Assembly: GCA_966128725.1 (NCBI GenBank)
Contig: CBHYLN010000013.1
Coordinates: 1 to 55,728 of the forward strand
DNA: 55,728 nt
Source of the DNA: JAFDZV01 sp966128725
Lineage (GTDB): Bacteria > Bacteroidota > Ignavibacteria > OLB7
Reading direction: 5' to 3'
The position numbers and the translations under genes were made by a program. Position 1 is the stretch's first letter. Each line of letters opens with the position of its first letter. Below the pieces are notes generated by a model. That model had not been told where the DNA came from. It saw only the letters and a program-made list of their open reading frames with translations, and made no database searches. This document shows, piece by piece, positions 35,305 to 43,836 of the stretch.

Positions 35305-35336
35305 ACCCCCGGCACGATGGGTTCGTGTTCGGGGGT
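35305..35336. terminator. Hairpin terminator between micro-ORF and copA
   Basis: ACCCCC-gg-CACG pairs with CGTG-ttc-GGGGGT across a 7-base loop. It separates the plus-strand micro-ORF (ends 35298) from the minus-strand P-type ATPase (ends 35482) and is symmetric enough to act in both directions, with TTGTTG following on the plus strand. Confidence 0.6.
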
Positions 35337-35481
35337 TGTTGTATGCGGCAAAATTACATGTAGTTGAACGACTACACAATACGCCGCCCGTTCGGCATTC
35401 CTGTTGGCAACAATTGGCGCCGAAACTCGCACGGAGAGCACATTTCGCCCACGTCCTGGCTGGAGCGCGGTGCGGCCACAT

Positions 35482-37770
35482 TCACCGGCGCAGCCGAAGC
35501 GAATTGGTCACCACGCTCACCGAGCTCATGGCCATCGCGGCACCGGCAATCATCGGATCCAGCAGGCCGAATGCGGCCAGCGGAATGCCGATCACATTGT
35601 AAATGAACGCCCACATCAGGTTCTCGCGGATGATACGCATCGTGCGGCGCGACAGGGCAATCGCGCGCGGTACACGCGCCACATCCCCGCCAACCAGCGT
35701 GATCTCGGCGGCGGCCATCGCCACATCGGCACCGGTTGCCATCGCGATGCCAACATCCGCAACCGCCAGCGCAGGCGCATCGTTGATGCCATCGCCCACC
35801 ATCGCCACCACGCCGCCATCGGCACGCAGCCGCTGGATTGCAGTGCTTTTATCGGCCGGCAACAATTCGGCAACCCATTGTGTTACGCCTACCTGCGCGG
35901 CAATATGCTCGGCAACGGCGCCACTGTCGCCGGTAAGCATCACCGAGCGAATGCCCATCCGCCCCAGTTCGGCAACCGCCCCCGCCGCCTGCGGCTTCAC
36001 GGTATCGGCAACGGCGATCAGGCCGGCGGCGGCACCGTCAACAGTCACAAGAATCGGGCTGGCGCCCATTGCCATGGCAAGGCCGGCAAAGGGATCGTTG
36101 GCCACACCCGGCCGGTACCGTCCGATGAAAACCTGTGCACCGTCAACCGCTCCGTGTGCGCCCATCCCAACCTGGGCCTCAAAACCTTCAACCGCAACAA
36201 GCGGGATATCCGCCTCCTGGGCATACCGCACCACGGCACGCGCGATCGGATGCTCCGAGAGCGCTTCCACCGAGGCTGCCATCCGCAGCAGGGCGGTGCG
36301 ATCGAAACCCGGCGCGGTGTGCACGGCAACCACGCTTGGCGTGCCGGCGGTAAGCGTGCCGGTTTTATCGAACACAACGGTTGTTACCGTGCCGGCGCGC
36401 TCCAACGCCTCCGCATTCCGAATCAGTATCCCCTCCTGCGCCCCACGGCCCGTGCCGGCTATCACCGCTGTTGGAACGGCCAGCCCCATCGCGCACGGGC
36501 AGGCAATCACCAGCACAGCCACCGTGTTGATCATCGCAACCGCCAGCGAAACACCGGCCCCCAGATACCACCCGAGGAACGTGGCGGCGGCGATCACCAT
36601 CACAACCGGCACAAACACCCCGGCAACACGATCGGCCAGACGTTGAATGGGCGCCTTGGAGCCCTGCGCGTCGCGCACCGCACGCGCGATTGCCGACACC
36701 GCGGTATCCTCGCCAACACGTTCGGCCCGCATCACAAGCGCGCGGTTGGCGTTGACCGTGCCCCCATACAGCGGATCACCAACTCCCTTCTCAACCGGAA
36801 GGGGCTCACCGGTCATCATGGATTCATCCACCGCCGAGGCACCATCGATCACCACGCCATCGGCAGGGATCTTCTCGCCCGGACGCACACGCAACAGGTC
36901 TCCAACGCGCACATACTCCACCTCGACATCCGTAACCCGGGTATGGTCATCAGGGTCCACACGATGCGCTACCGCCGGCATCAGGCCCATCAGCTTGCCA
37001 ATTGCATCGCCGGCCTGTTGTTTGGCCCGGGCCTCAAGCCATCGGCCCAACAGCAGCAGCGCAATCACCACGGCCGCGCTCTCGAAATACAGCGCGTGCG
37101 CCCCACCTGCATCGGCAAACAACGAGGGCGCAACCGTGCGCAATGCGCTGTACAGATACGCGGCGCCCGTGCCGAGCGCCACAAGGGTATTCATATCGGC
37201 GGTGAGATGCCGTGCATTGCGAGCCGCCAGCACAAAGAACTCTCTGCCGCCGAACACAATCACGGCAGTGGTAAGCACAAGCTGGGCGATGTTCCACCAT
37301 GTCATCACGGGCATGATGGCATGTTCCAGCGACGGGATCAGCATCGGCACCATCGCCATCAGCATCACGGCAGCGGCCAACGGCGCCGCAATCAGGAATC
37401 GCAGCCGCGCCCGCGCGGCATGTTCCATCTGTTCGCGCTCAACCGTATCGGCCGCTTCGTTGTCGGCCGAATGGGCCGCATAACCGGCCCGCTCCACGCG
37501 GTCGGCGATGGCTGCCACATCGGCCTGCGGTGCCACCTTCACGCGGGCACGGTTGGTGGCAAGGTTCACCGCAACCTCCTGCACACCGTCCACGCGCCGT
37601 ATCGCACGTTCAACGCGCGCAACACAACTGGCGCAGGTCATCCCTTCGATGGCCAGCGTAATGTGGTGCGCAGCAGGCTCGGCCGCGGCCGCCGCATGCG
37701 CTGCTTCGTGCCCTTGCGTTTGCAAGGGTGTGACCTGCGGATGGGATTCGGGGTCAATTACATGCATCAT
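35482..37770 (-). CDS. copA: Copper-exporting P1B-type ATPase
   Basis: The product has 762 residues. N-terminal histidine-rich stretch, then a heavy-metal-associated domain with GMTCASC (Cys46, Cys49). Transmembrane helices and the A-domain follow (SMMTGEPLPVEKG near 318). The metal-transport CPC is in VLVIACPCAMGLAVP (Cys424, Cys426), and the phosphorylation site DKTGTLT starts at Asp468; the hinge GDGINDAPALAVADVGIAM is near the C-terminus. CPC plus one CxxC domain marks a Cu(I) (or Ag) exporter that pumps from cytoplasm to periplasm. It starts with an AGGA site before the first ATG. A candidate operator lies 44-66 bases upstream. The start could also be the second of two adjacent ATGs. Confidence 0.95.
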   Translation of the reverse strand: MMHVIDPESHPQVTPLQTQGHEAAHAAAAAEPAAHHITLAIEGMTCASCVARVERAIRRVDGVQEVAVNLATNRARVKVAPQADVAAIADRVERAGYAAHSADNEAADTVEREQMEHAARARLRFLIAAPLAAAVMLMAMVPMLIPSLEHAIMPVMTWWNIAQLVLTTAVIVFGGREFFVLAARNARHLTADMNTLVALGTGAAYLYSALRTVAPSLFADAGGAHALYFESAAVVIALLLLGRWLEARAKQQAGDAIGKLMGLMPAVAHRVDPDDHTRVTDVEVEYVRVGDLLRVRPGEKIPADGVVIDGASAVDESMMTGEPLPVEKGVGDPLYGGTVNANRALVMRAERVGEDTAVSAIARAVRDAQGSKAPIQRLADRVAGVFVPVVMVIAAATFLGWYLGAGVSLAVAMINTVAVLVIACPCAMGLAVPTAVIAGTGRGAQEGILIRNAEALERAGTVTTVVFDKTGTLTAGTPSVVAVHTAPGFDRTALLRMAASVEALSEHPIARAVVRYAQEADIPLVAVEGFEAQVGMGAHGAVDGAQVFIGRYRPGVANDPFAGLAMAMGASPILVTVDGAAAGLIAVADTVKPQAAGAVAELGRMGIRSVMLTGDSGAVAEHIAAQVGVTQWVAELLPADKSTAIQRLRADGGVVAMVGDGINDAPALAVADVGIAMATGADVAMAAAEITLVGGDVARVPRAIALSRRTMRIIRENLMWAFIYNVIGIPLAAFGLLDPMIAGAAMAMSSVSVVTNSLRLRR

Positions 37771-37813
37771 GATTCCTGTTTGGGCCGTCTACCGTAATCA
37801 ATGAACCTATAGA

Positions 37814-37836
37814 CCAACCAGCATCGTGCTGATTGG
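37814..37836. promoter_or_regulatory. Imperfect palindrome upstream of copA
   Basis: CCAACCAGCA-TCG-TGCTGATTGG pairs at nine of ten positions. It lies 44-66 bases before the copA start on the minus strand, in a divergent intergenic gap, and could be an operator for a copper-responsive regulator (CsoR-, CopY- or MerR-type). Regulator identity unknown. Confidence 0.35.
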
Positions 37837-38042
37837 GGCTGGGCATCCATACGACGTACCCACGGCGAATTTATGGCCGCGCAACCTTGCACGTCACGTG
37901 TTGCAACGTAAATTATGCCCGCCGCGCCCGCAGCCGGCATGGTTCCGGGCTGGCAGGCGCCATCAGGACATTAACCAACATCGCCGCCCGTTTCCGGCCC
38001 GCGGCATCACACGCATCAACTGGCTTGAGCAACCTACCCCGT

Positions 38043-39008
38043 ATGATACGTGCACTTCTTGCTTCATCGGCTTATCCCCTTGTCTCGGCCTGTCTGTTGG
38101 CGTTGATCGGGCTTACCGTAGCCCCAACGGCCGGCGCGTACGGCCAATCCTGGCTGCGCGACAAGGGCAACGCATACTTCAAAGTTTCCTACGGTACCAG
38201 TACCGCATCGAAGCAATACACGTTCGATGGTCGCGAGAAGGAGTATGCCGACAACGTTACCGACAACGCCTTCTTTGATCGAAGCCTGTATGCCTACGCC
38301 GAGCTTGGCCTTACCGATAACGTAACGCTGCTTGGCGCCCTGCCCTACAAGCGCGTGATTGTGCGCGATGCGGCGTTCCGGTATCGCACGTATGCATTTG
38401 GCTCGGTACAGTTGGGCGCACGCGTTGGGTTGAAGCAGTATCTGGGGCTGGAAGATGCCCCGCTCGATGCGCTTGCCGCCAATGTGATGCTCACGGTTCC
38501 CACCGGATATACGCGCAACCTGCTGCCAAGTGTTGGCCCGGGCCAGGTGGACGGCGAGCTGTACGTGAGCTACGGGCGCAGCTTCTATCCAATCGCCGCG
38601 TACGCGCAGGCCGGCCTTGGGTATCGATATCGCTCGTCGATCTACTCCTTCTCCACCGCGATGCCCTGCCAGGAAGGTACCGACAAGGATTGCTTCGCCG
38701 ATCGCCAGCCTACCTACGGCGACGACCTGCTGTTCGGCCTGGAGGCCGGCTACACGCTGGATGATCTGGTGTTCGCCAACCTGATGCTGCGCGGGTCGTG
38801 GTCGGTGCTGGCGCCTACCGAGGGCTTCTCGGTTGCCAATCCAATCCCAACCAGGCAACGCTACATAAAGCTGGGCGCTACCCTGGCCGTGATACCGGTA
38901 AAGGATATCAGCGTAAGCGCGCAGTTCTTTGTTACCCCGTACGGACTGAACACGGTGAAGTCGCTCGACCTGTTTCTGGGTGTCGACTACCGGCCAACGT
39001 TATTCTAA
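38043..39008 (+). CDS. Outer-membrane beta-barrel protein
   Basis: The product has 321 residues from the ATG at 38043 (MIRALLASSAYPL), with a signal peptide ending PTAGAYGQ. The mature protein has alternating hydrophobic strands (NAYFKVSYGTSTA, SLYAYAELGLTDNVTLLGAL, YAFGSVQLGARVGL, YVSYGRSFYPIAAYAQAGLG) and ends in a strand LDLFLGVDYRPTLF, typical of an outer-membrane barrel. Family not recognised. It is 13 bases before the molybdoprotein gene, so probably in the same operon; it may serve as porin or surface anchor for the redox proteins downstream. Confidence 0.78.
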   Translation: MIRALLASSAYPLVSACLLALIGLTVAPTAGAYGQSWLRDKGNAYFKVSYGTSTASKQYTFDGREKEYADNVTDNAFFDRSLYAYAELGLTDNVTLLGALPYKRVIVRDAAFRYRTYAFGSVQLGARVGLKQYLGLEDAPLDALAANVMLTVPTGYTRNLLPSVGPGQVDGELYVSYGRSFYPIAAYAQAGLGYRYRSSIYSFSTAMPCQEGTDKDCFADRQPTYGDDLLFGLEAGYTLDDLVFANLMLRGSWSVLAPTEGFSVANPIPTRQRYIKLGATLAVIPVKDISVSAQFFVTPYGLNTVKSLDLFLGVDYRPTLF

Positions 39009-39020
39009 GCCTCCCTAACA

Positions 39021-40139
39021 ATGAATCAATTGGATCTTAACCGACGCGCATTCATGCGCCTTGCCGGCGGTGCCGCCCTTGGATTTGTTGTTCTGAACGT
39101 GGCCGGCTGCGAATCCAACAGCGTTGACCCGCTCACAACCGGCGCCGAGGTTCCGTTCCTTACGCCGGTGGACACGTTCTACTACAAGAACGGGGCCGAG
39201 GGGTCGATCGCGCGATGGTCGATGCCGGTTATCTCGCGCAATGATTGGCGACTGCAGATCGACGGCCTGGTTACCACGCCGCTCTCGATACGGTACCAGG
39301 ACATCCTGGCGCTTCAAACCGACAACACCGTGAAGCTGCTAAAGACCATGCGGTGCGTGATCGACTCCAACGAAGTACAGGGCCTTGTGGGCACCGCTGT
39401 CTGGACCGGTATCCCACTCCGCATATTGCTGGACCAAGCCGGCATCGATCGCACACGAACCAAGCGCCTGCGCCTGCACGGCGCCGATGGCTTCACCAAC
39501 AACATCAAGCTTGGCACCGTGTACGATACACAGCCTGCCGGCCTGGTGGAGCCCCTGCTGGTTACCCACATCAACGGGCTGGTGCTCCCGGAGAAAAACG
39601 GCTTCCCCGTACGGGTGATCATCCACGATGGATTCGGCTTCAAGAATGTAAAGTGGCTTACACGAGTCGAGGCAACCGATTCCGACGAAGTGTTCGGAAC
39701 CTATCAGGACCAGGGTTTTGTTGACGACGGAGAGATGCGTGTGAACAGCCGCATGACCAATCCGATCGCAAACATCACCGTTGCCTCGGGATCGCTGCGG
39801 TGTGTTGGATTCGCGGTAAGCGGAGCCGGCGGTATCAGCACGGTGGAGATATCGGTGGACAATGGGCCGTTCCAGGCTGCGCAGATAAAGTCGCAGGCCG
39901 ATGCCATGACCTCCGACACCCTGCTTGCCTCGACCATACAGGCATTGCAGCCGGAGAAGTTCATCTATCCGTATCGCGCGGTGTGGGCGCAGTGGGAGTT
40001 CACGTTCGATGCCTCGCCCGGCGCGCACACCATCCGCATACGTGCCACCGATTCGGCCGGCAACGTACAACCGGATGCGGACAACAACATTTCCGACGGC
40101 ATCAACGCGATACCCTCGGTTCAGATAAACGCAGTGTAG
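39021..40139 (+). CDS. Sulfite-oxidase-fold molybdopterin oxidoreductase (Tat, lipoprotein-like)
   Basis: The product has 372 residues. Tat signal NRRAFMRLAGGAALGFV, then a possible lipobox ending at Cys30 (NVAGC). The molybdopterin-binding domain carries the Mo-ligating Cys112 in LKTMRCVIDSNEVQGL, with a substrate pocket GTAVWTGIPLRILLDQAG and loops LHGADGFTNNIK and GFPVRVIIHDGFGFKNVKWLTRVEA. The C-terminal Ig-like dimerisation domain has VEISVDNGPFQAAQI and HTIRIRATDSAGNVQ. It belongs to the sulfite oxidase/YedY superfamily, and its substrate (sulfite, nitrate, other) cannot be assigned. Located between an outer-membrane barrel and a tetrahaem cytochrome, probably passing electrons to the latter. 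Confidence 0.9.
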   Translation: MNQLDLNRRAFMRLAGGAALGFVVLNVAGCESNSVDPLTTGAEVPFLTPVDTFYYKNGAEGSIARWSMPVISRNDWRLQIDGLVTTPLSIRYQDILALQTDNTVKLLKTMRCVIDSNEVQGLVGTAVWTGIPLRILLDQAGIDRTRTKRLRLHGADGFTNNIKLGTVYDTQPAGLVEPLLVTHINGLVLPEKNGFPVRVIIHDGFGFKNVKWLTRVEATDSDEVFGTYQDQGFVDDGEMRVNSRMTNPIANITVASGSLRCVGFAVSGAGGISTVEISVDNGPFQAAQIKSQADAMTSDTLLASTIQALQPEKFIYPYRAVWAQWEFTFDASPGAHTIRIRATDSAGNVQPDADNNISDGINAIPSVQINAV

Positions 40140-40195
40140 CATACAACGCCCATCGTCACCCGCCGGCACGGGTGCCAACACAGGCGGATATTCAT

Positions 40196-41290
40196 ATGAG
40201 CAGACCCCACCCCCTTCTCCTGCACGGTGCCGCGATGGCTATTGCCCTCGCCGTGCTGTTAACGGCCATTCCCGGCTGTGAACTGCTGGACCCCAACCCA
40301 GGGCCCAATGTTGTGGAGGGCGCATCCGTTAACCCTGACGTGCCGCCTGCCGACAATACCCCGGCCACGCTCGAACGCGGACGCACGCTGTACGCAGCCA
40401 ACTGCGCCCGTTGCCACGGCGACAGCGCGCAGGGCTCACCGATCTGGCTGCCGCCCATTCAGGGCCGCGTGGGCGTGTTCGACATCATCCGCACCGGCCG
40501 GCGTGCAATGCCGGCGTTTGGCATGCTCTCCGACAGCGCCATCGTCTCCATCGAGTTATACCTGAAGAGTTTTCCGGTGGATTTCGAGCGCAAGACCGGC
40601 GCCGAACTGTACACCATCTTCTGCTCCGGTTGCCACGGGGATTCGGCGGTGGGCTCAAGCGTGTTCGCCGGCAACATTCAGGGATATCATGGCATCCAAC
40701 CCATTGTGCTGAACGGCCGAGGCGATATGCCGGCAATGGAGATACCACACGAAGCGGTGGAAAGCATACAGCGATATCTGAACACGTGGACGGTGGATAC
40801 GCGGGCGCTTAGCGGCGTGCAGTATTACGCACGGCTGTGCGCGGGATGCCATGGGGCCTCCGGCGAAGGCACCATCCGGGGCTACGAGATTCGCAACCCA
40901 ACCGTGGACTACGCCACCCACATTGTGCGCACCGGCCGCCCCGGCACTCCCGGATTCCGCACGGCGATGCCGCGCTACAGTACCGATTCGCTTTCCGACC
41001 GCCAGCTTACCGAAATCCTGACGTGGCTTCGTCAGGCATCGAAGCCGCGATCCGGCAAGCTGCTGTACCAGCGGTTCTGCGCCGCATGCCATGCCGCGGA
41101 TGGCACGGGCGGTGTAAGCCAGAAGATCGTCACCGGCAAGGCCGTCGACGATTTCGACGACGCCATCCGACTTGGCAAGGGGCAGAAGAATTTCGACGAG
41201 CGGACACGGTTCATGCCATCGTGGTCCATCCAGGAGATCACCGACGAGGAGATCAAGCTGATGGCCACGTATGCCCGCAGCCTGCGGTAG
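40196..41290 (+). CDS. Four-haem cytochrome c lipoprotein
   Basis: The product has 364 residues from the ATG at 40196; the frame is open further upstream only as an overlap with the molybdoprotein gene. A lipoprotein-like signal peptide ends AIPGC (Cys28). Four CxxCH haem sites lie in separate, similar modules of about 75-80 residues: CARCH (70-74), CSGCH (143-147), CAGCH (215-219) and CAACH (295-299), each with a downstream Met ligand segment (MPAFGM, MPAME, MPRYS, MPSWS). The modules look like tandem duplications. Located 57 bases after the molybdoprotein and followed by a strong terminator, it is the likely electron partner of that enzyme. Confidence 0.92.
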   Translation: MSRPHPLLLHGAAMAIALAVLLTAIPGCELLDPNPGPNVVEGASVNPDVPPADNTPATLERGRTLYAANCARCHGDSAQGSPIWLPPIQGRVGVFDIIRTGRRAMPAFGMLSDSAIVSIELYLKSFPVDFERKTGAELYTIFCSGCHGDSAVGSSVFAGNIQGYHGIQPIVLNGRGDMPAMEIPHEAVESIQRYLNTWTVDTRALSGVQYYARLCAGCHGASGEGTIRGYEIRNPTVDYATHIVRTGRPGTPGFRTAMPRYSTDSLSDRQLTEILTWLRQASKPRSGKLLYQRFCAACHAADGTGGVSQKIVTGKAVDDFDDAIRLGKGQKNFDERTRFMPSWSIQEITDEEIKLMATYARSLR

Positions 41291-41618
41291 CAACCGCCGG
41301 GTTATCGCGACACGCCAACACGCGTCCGGGAAGACGTTCACGCCCCTTCGTATCGCGGTACGATTGATCCAAAGCCGTTGCCAGCACAACTCCGTTGGCA
41401 ACGGCTTTGCTTTTCCGCCACACCATCATATCAACCCACGCCTTCGAGAACCGCGTCCCGTGTTGTTTTGCCTAACCCGTTCGGCGGCGCCATACCCGAT
41501 TGGGTACCGTACACGATGATGTACTGGTACGCAGGCTCGCGCTGCGCCATCTTGTTTGAAGCGGAGCGCGCAAAAGTGTGCGTGACTTCCAAGCAGTACA
41601 CCAACATCACAAACAATC
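41291..41618. other. Intergenic stretch
   Basis: Between the cytochrome and the Cys-rich protein; contains the terminator at 41371-41414. Nothing else is recognisable; short frames on both strands (41426-41629) are not convincing genes. Confidence 0.6.
41371..41414 (+). terminator. Rho-independent terminator of the redox operon
   Basis: AAAGCCGTTGCCA and TGGCAACGGCTTT form a perfect 13-base stem with a 12-base loop, followed by GCTTTT. It ends the transcript of the barrel/molybdoprotein/cytochrome genes. Confidence 0.88.
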
Positions 41619-42044
41619 ATGCGGCATAACTTCTTCCTTTCAACTCTGGCTGCCGTGGCGGCTATGATGGTGATCGCGAGCGCTGGTTCGGCACATGCTC
41701 AGTGCCCGCCGGCGTGCACGTATCATGTCAGCATCCTGTGCGACATGCTGCCGGAATGCTTTCCACTGAAGCTTACCACGGGCTGGCACTGCCTGAACCC
41801 GATCGACCAGGAAACGAGAACCATCGAATCGTGCGGCGAATTCGATTTCCCCACGGTAGGCCCCTGCAAACCTGTTCCCTGCGATTTGCTCTGGGCGTCG
41901 CTTGATGGCGGGGCCACCATTGCCGTGCCGAACGGCCCGCCCGTAAGCTATACATGCCCCGAAGGAAGCACCCTGTGCCTTACGCTCACGCAACTTCCCG
42001 ACGGATGTTCGAAGATCACCATCAGGCCGGGCACGTGTAACTAG
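41619..42044 (+). CDS. Secreted cysteine-rich protein (twelve cysteines)
   Basis: The product has 141 residues. Signal peptide MRHNFFLSTLAAVAAMMVIA ending SAGSAHA, cleaved before QCPPAC. The mature ~115 residues contain twelve cysteines (AQCPPAC, SILCDM, PECFP, WHCLN, ESCGE, GPCKP, VPCDL, YTCPE, TLCLT, DGCSK, GTCN), an even number suggesting six disulfides. The sequence contains WHCLNPIDQETRTIESC and other beta-type segments; no family is recognised. No clear Shine-Dalgarno is visible. Located between terminators at 41371 and 42140, so it is its own transcript. Function unknown. Confidence 0.72.
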   Translation: MRHNFFLSTLAAVAAMMVIASAGSAHAQCPPACTYHVSILCDMLPECFPLKLTTGWHCLNPIDQETRTIESCGEFDFPTVGPCKPVPCDLLWASLDGGATIAVPNGPPVSYTCPEGSTLCLTLTQLPDGCSKITIRPGTCN

Positions 42045-42139
42045 GCAGCCGTTCACCTTCGCCGGCCAGCATGATTCTGGACGATGAAGCGCCGAAATAA
42101 TGCGGCACAATGCCGCTCACACCCCCACGTTCCCGGGAG

Positions 42140-42168
42140 ACTACGGCGTCCTGAACGGACGCCGTAGT
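42140..42168. terminator. Rho-independent terminator between convergent genes
   Basis: ACTACGGCGTCC and GGACGCCGTAGT form a perfect 12-base stem around TGAAC. On the plus strand it is followed by a T-rich TCGTTTGCGTT. It lies between the Cys-rich protein gene ending at 42044 (+) and the T9SS cargo gene ending at 42202 (-). Confidence 0.8.
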
Positions 42169-42201
42169 TCGTTTGCGTTCTGCTATCAGAGAGGTCCTCA
42201 G

Positions 42202-43371
42202 CTACCGCACCAGCATCAGCCTGTACGTGCGCACATCGGCATCGATGGCACAGCGCACGAAATACGCGCCGGCAGGCAACCCATCGGCATCAAAACGGAA
42301 TTCGCGCACGCCTGCATCAAGCCGCTCATCGGCAAGCAGGGCAACGCGCATACCCAGCTCGTTCAACACTTCAACGCGGGCCTGCGCCGGGCGCGGCACC
42401 GCCACACGCACGGTGGTGGATCCGTTGAACGGATTGGGCAGCCCGGCCAGGCTGGCAACGGCATTGCCGGTGGTGATGGGCGCGTCGGGCGCGGCCACGC
42501 CGCTTGGCTTGCGCATCACGATCTCCAGCCGCAACGAAAGCGAATCGCCGGCATTGGTGCGGAATGTGGCCACGGCCGTGCGGTACGGAATCTCGATGGC
42601 CCGCGCGATGTAGATGTAATCCAGGAGCATCGAGTCGCCGGAGGCCAGCGCGAACGGAAGCGCCGGCAGCCGCAACGAGAAGCTGTCGCCGGGCGTGTCG
42701 AACCTTGTGTCAACAGCCACAATCACCGCGCCGCCACAGGAGGAAAGGTCCAGCCGATTCTCCCCCACCAACGCGGCGCGCACCGTGTCGCCAAGATCCA
42801 ATGTGTCGCGCACAATTGCGTCGGTATAGGTCGGCACGCGGTCGTACGTGATCGACGAATACCCAACCGAGCTTCCGTAGCTCACCGTGTCGGTTACCAG
42901 GCGCAGAAAGGCCAGGCCGGAACGGCCGAGCGAAGTGGTAAAACCGAACGTGGCCTGCGTGCTCAGCGCGGCGGTGGTGTCGTGATAATACAGCGTGACG
43001 GTAAGCTGCTTGGGGCCTGGTGTTTTGGGCGTGAAGAAGAAGCTGCCGAAGAACACGCCGTGAGGTTCGATCGTTCGCCCGTTCAGAAATCGCCAGTTGA
43101 TCGGATTCAGGTAGTGTTGATCCGAGCCCACAAGGAAGTTGGCATAGAAGTCGGCCGTGTCGCCGGCGGCAACCGCGGAGTCCACCACGATGTATGTGTT
43201 GCCGTTGTTGACGATGTCGAACGGCACGGTAAGCTCATCCCCCTGCGGGATACTGTCGCAGAAGACAAAGGGCTGTGTTCGTTGATACGAGGGTACGATC
43301 ACCTGTGCCGAAGCCGTAACGGCAAGCATGGTAACGGCTACGAGGGTAAGGAACGCGGTAAGGGTTTTCAT
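42202..43371 (-). CDS. Secreted protein with T9SS C-terminal sorting domain
   Basis: The product has 389 residues: signal peptide MKTLTAFLTLVAVTMLAVTA ending SAQ, a long beta-rich region (PSYQRTQPFVFCDSIPQGDE; FGSFFFTPKTPGPKQLTVTLYY, typical of abnormal-spindle/choice-of-anchor-like domains), and a C-terminal Por-type sorting domain from about residue 310: GLPNPFNGSTTVRVAVPRPA, VEVLNELGMRVALL, LPAGAYFVRCAIDADVRTYR. The C-terminal domain directs type IX secretion to the cell surface in Bacteroidota/Chlorobi relatives. Function unknown; likely a surface structural or binding protein. Confidence 0.85.
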   Translation of the reverse strand: MKTLTAFLTLVAVTMLAVTASAQVIVPSYQRTQPFVFCDSIPQGDELTVPFDIVNNGNTYIVVDSAVAAGDTADFYANFLVGSDQHYLNPINWRFLNGRTIEPHGVFFGSFFFTPKTPGPKQLTVTLYYHDTTAALSTQATFGFTTSLGRSGLAFLRLVTDTVSYGSSVGYSSITYDRVPTYTDAIVRDTLDLGDTVRAALVGENRLDLSSCGGAVIVAVDTRFDTPGDSFSLRLPALPFALASGDSMLLDYIYIARAIEIPYRTAVATFRTNAGDSLSLRLEIVMRKPSGVAAPDAPITTGNAVASLAGLPNPFNGSTTVRVAVPRPAQARVEVLNELGMRVALLADERLDAGVREFRFDADGLPAGAYFVRCAIDADVRTYRLMLVR

Positions 43372-43836
43372 GCGCGAGCACCTTGCAGGAAATTGTTGTC
43401 ATGCTCGATCCTGAACTGGACCTGCCTGGGAAGGGGCACGCGAATATACGATGCGAAGCCTCCGTGGACCGGCTGCCGAACGCATGGCACAGGCCCCTCC
43501 CCCGTTTTTGGACCATTGCATAACCCCCGAACGGTGGATATGTTACTGCCTGAATTTCGCGGGCAGACGAATGCGTGGCGATAACGGTTGGCGCAACCCG
43601 GCGGCAGGCCAATGTATATGCGCGATGCCGCACGCTGGCCCCGCGCCGATCGCAGGAACATTTCGCGTGTTGCGCAGGTAGTTCCATACGGGGCAAGTGC
43701 CGCCGATAGCAGCCGAAACGCCGCCAACAGATAGGGCCATGGGGTGCTCTTGCGACCCCACCGTATAGGCACTGCCCCATACGTGCACCGGCCCCGCACG
43801 GCAAGAATGCCCAGACACCCAAGGCAGGCCAGAGCA
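43372..43836. other. Divergent intergenic stretch
   Basis: About 465 bases between the T9SS cargo gene (start 43371, -) and the membrane protein (start 43837, +). It has to hold both promoters, but I could not assign hexamers. Translations of the open frames here are low-complexity in composition and unlike proteins. No gene is called. Confidence 0.45.

Noticed and set aside
35404..37797. 797-codon plus-strand frame
   Set aside because: Antisense to copA; translation is Arg/His/Gly-rich without folds, whereas copA has all ATPase motifs.
37833..38042. Upstream extension of the outer-membrane barrel protein
   Set aside because: The frame is open from 37833 but the extra residues are not protein-like; the ATG at 38043 gives a signal peptide.
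42100..43584. 494-codon plus-strand frame
   Set aside because: Antisense to the T9SS cargo protein, which has a signal peptide and sorting domain.
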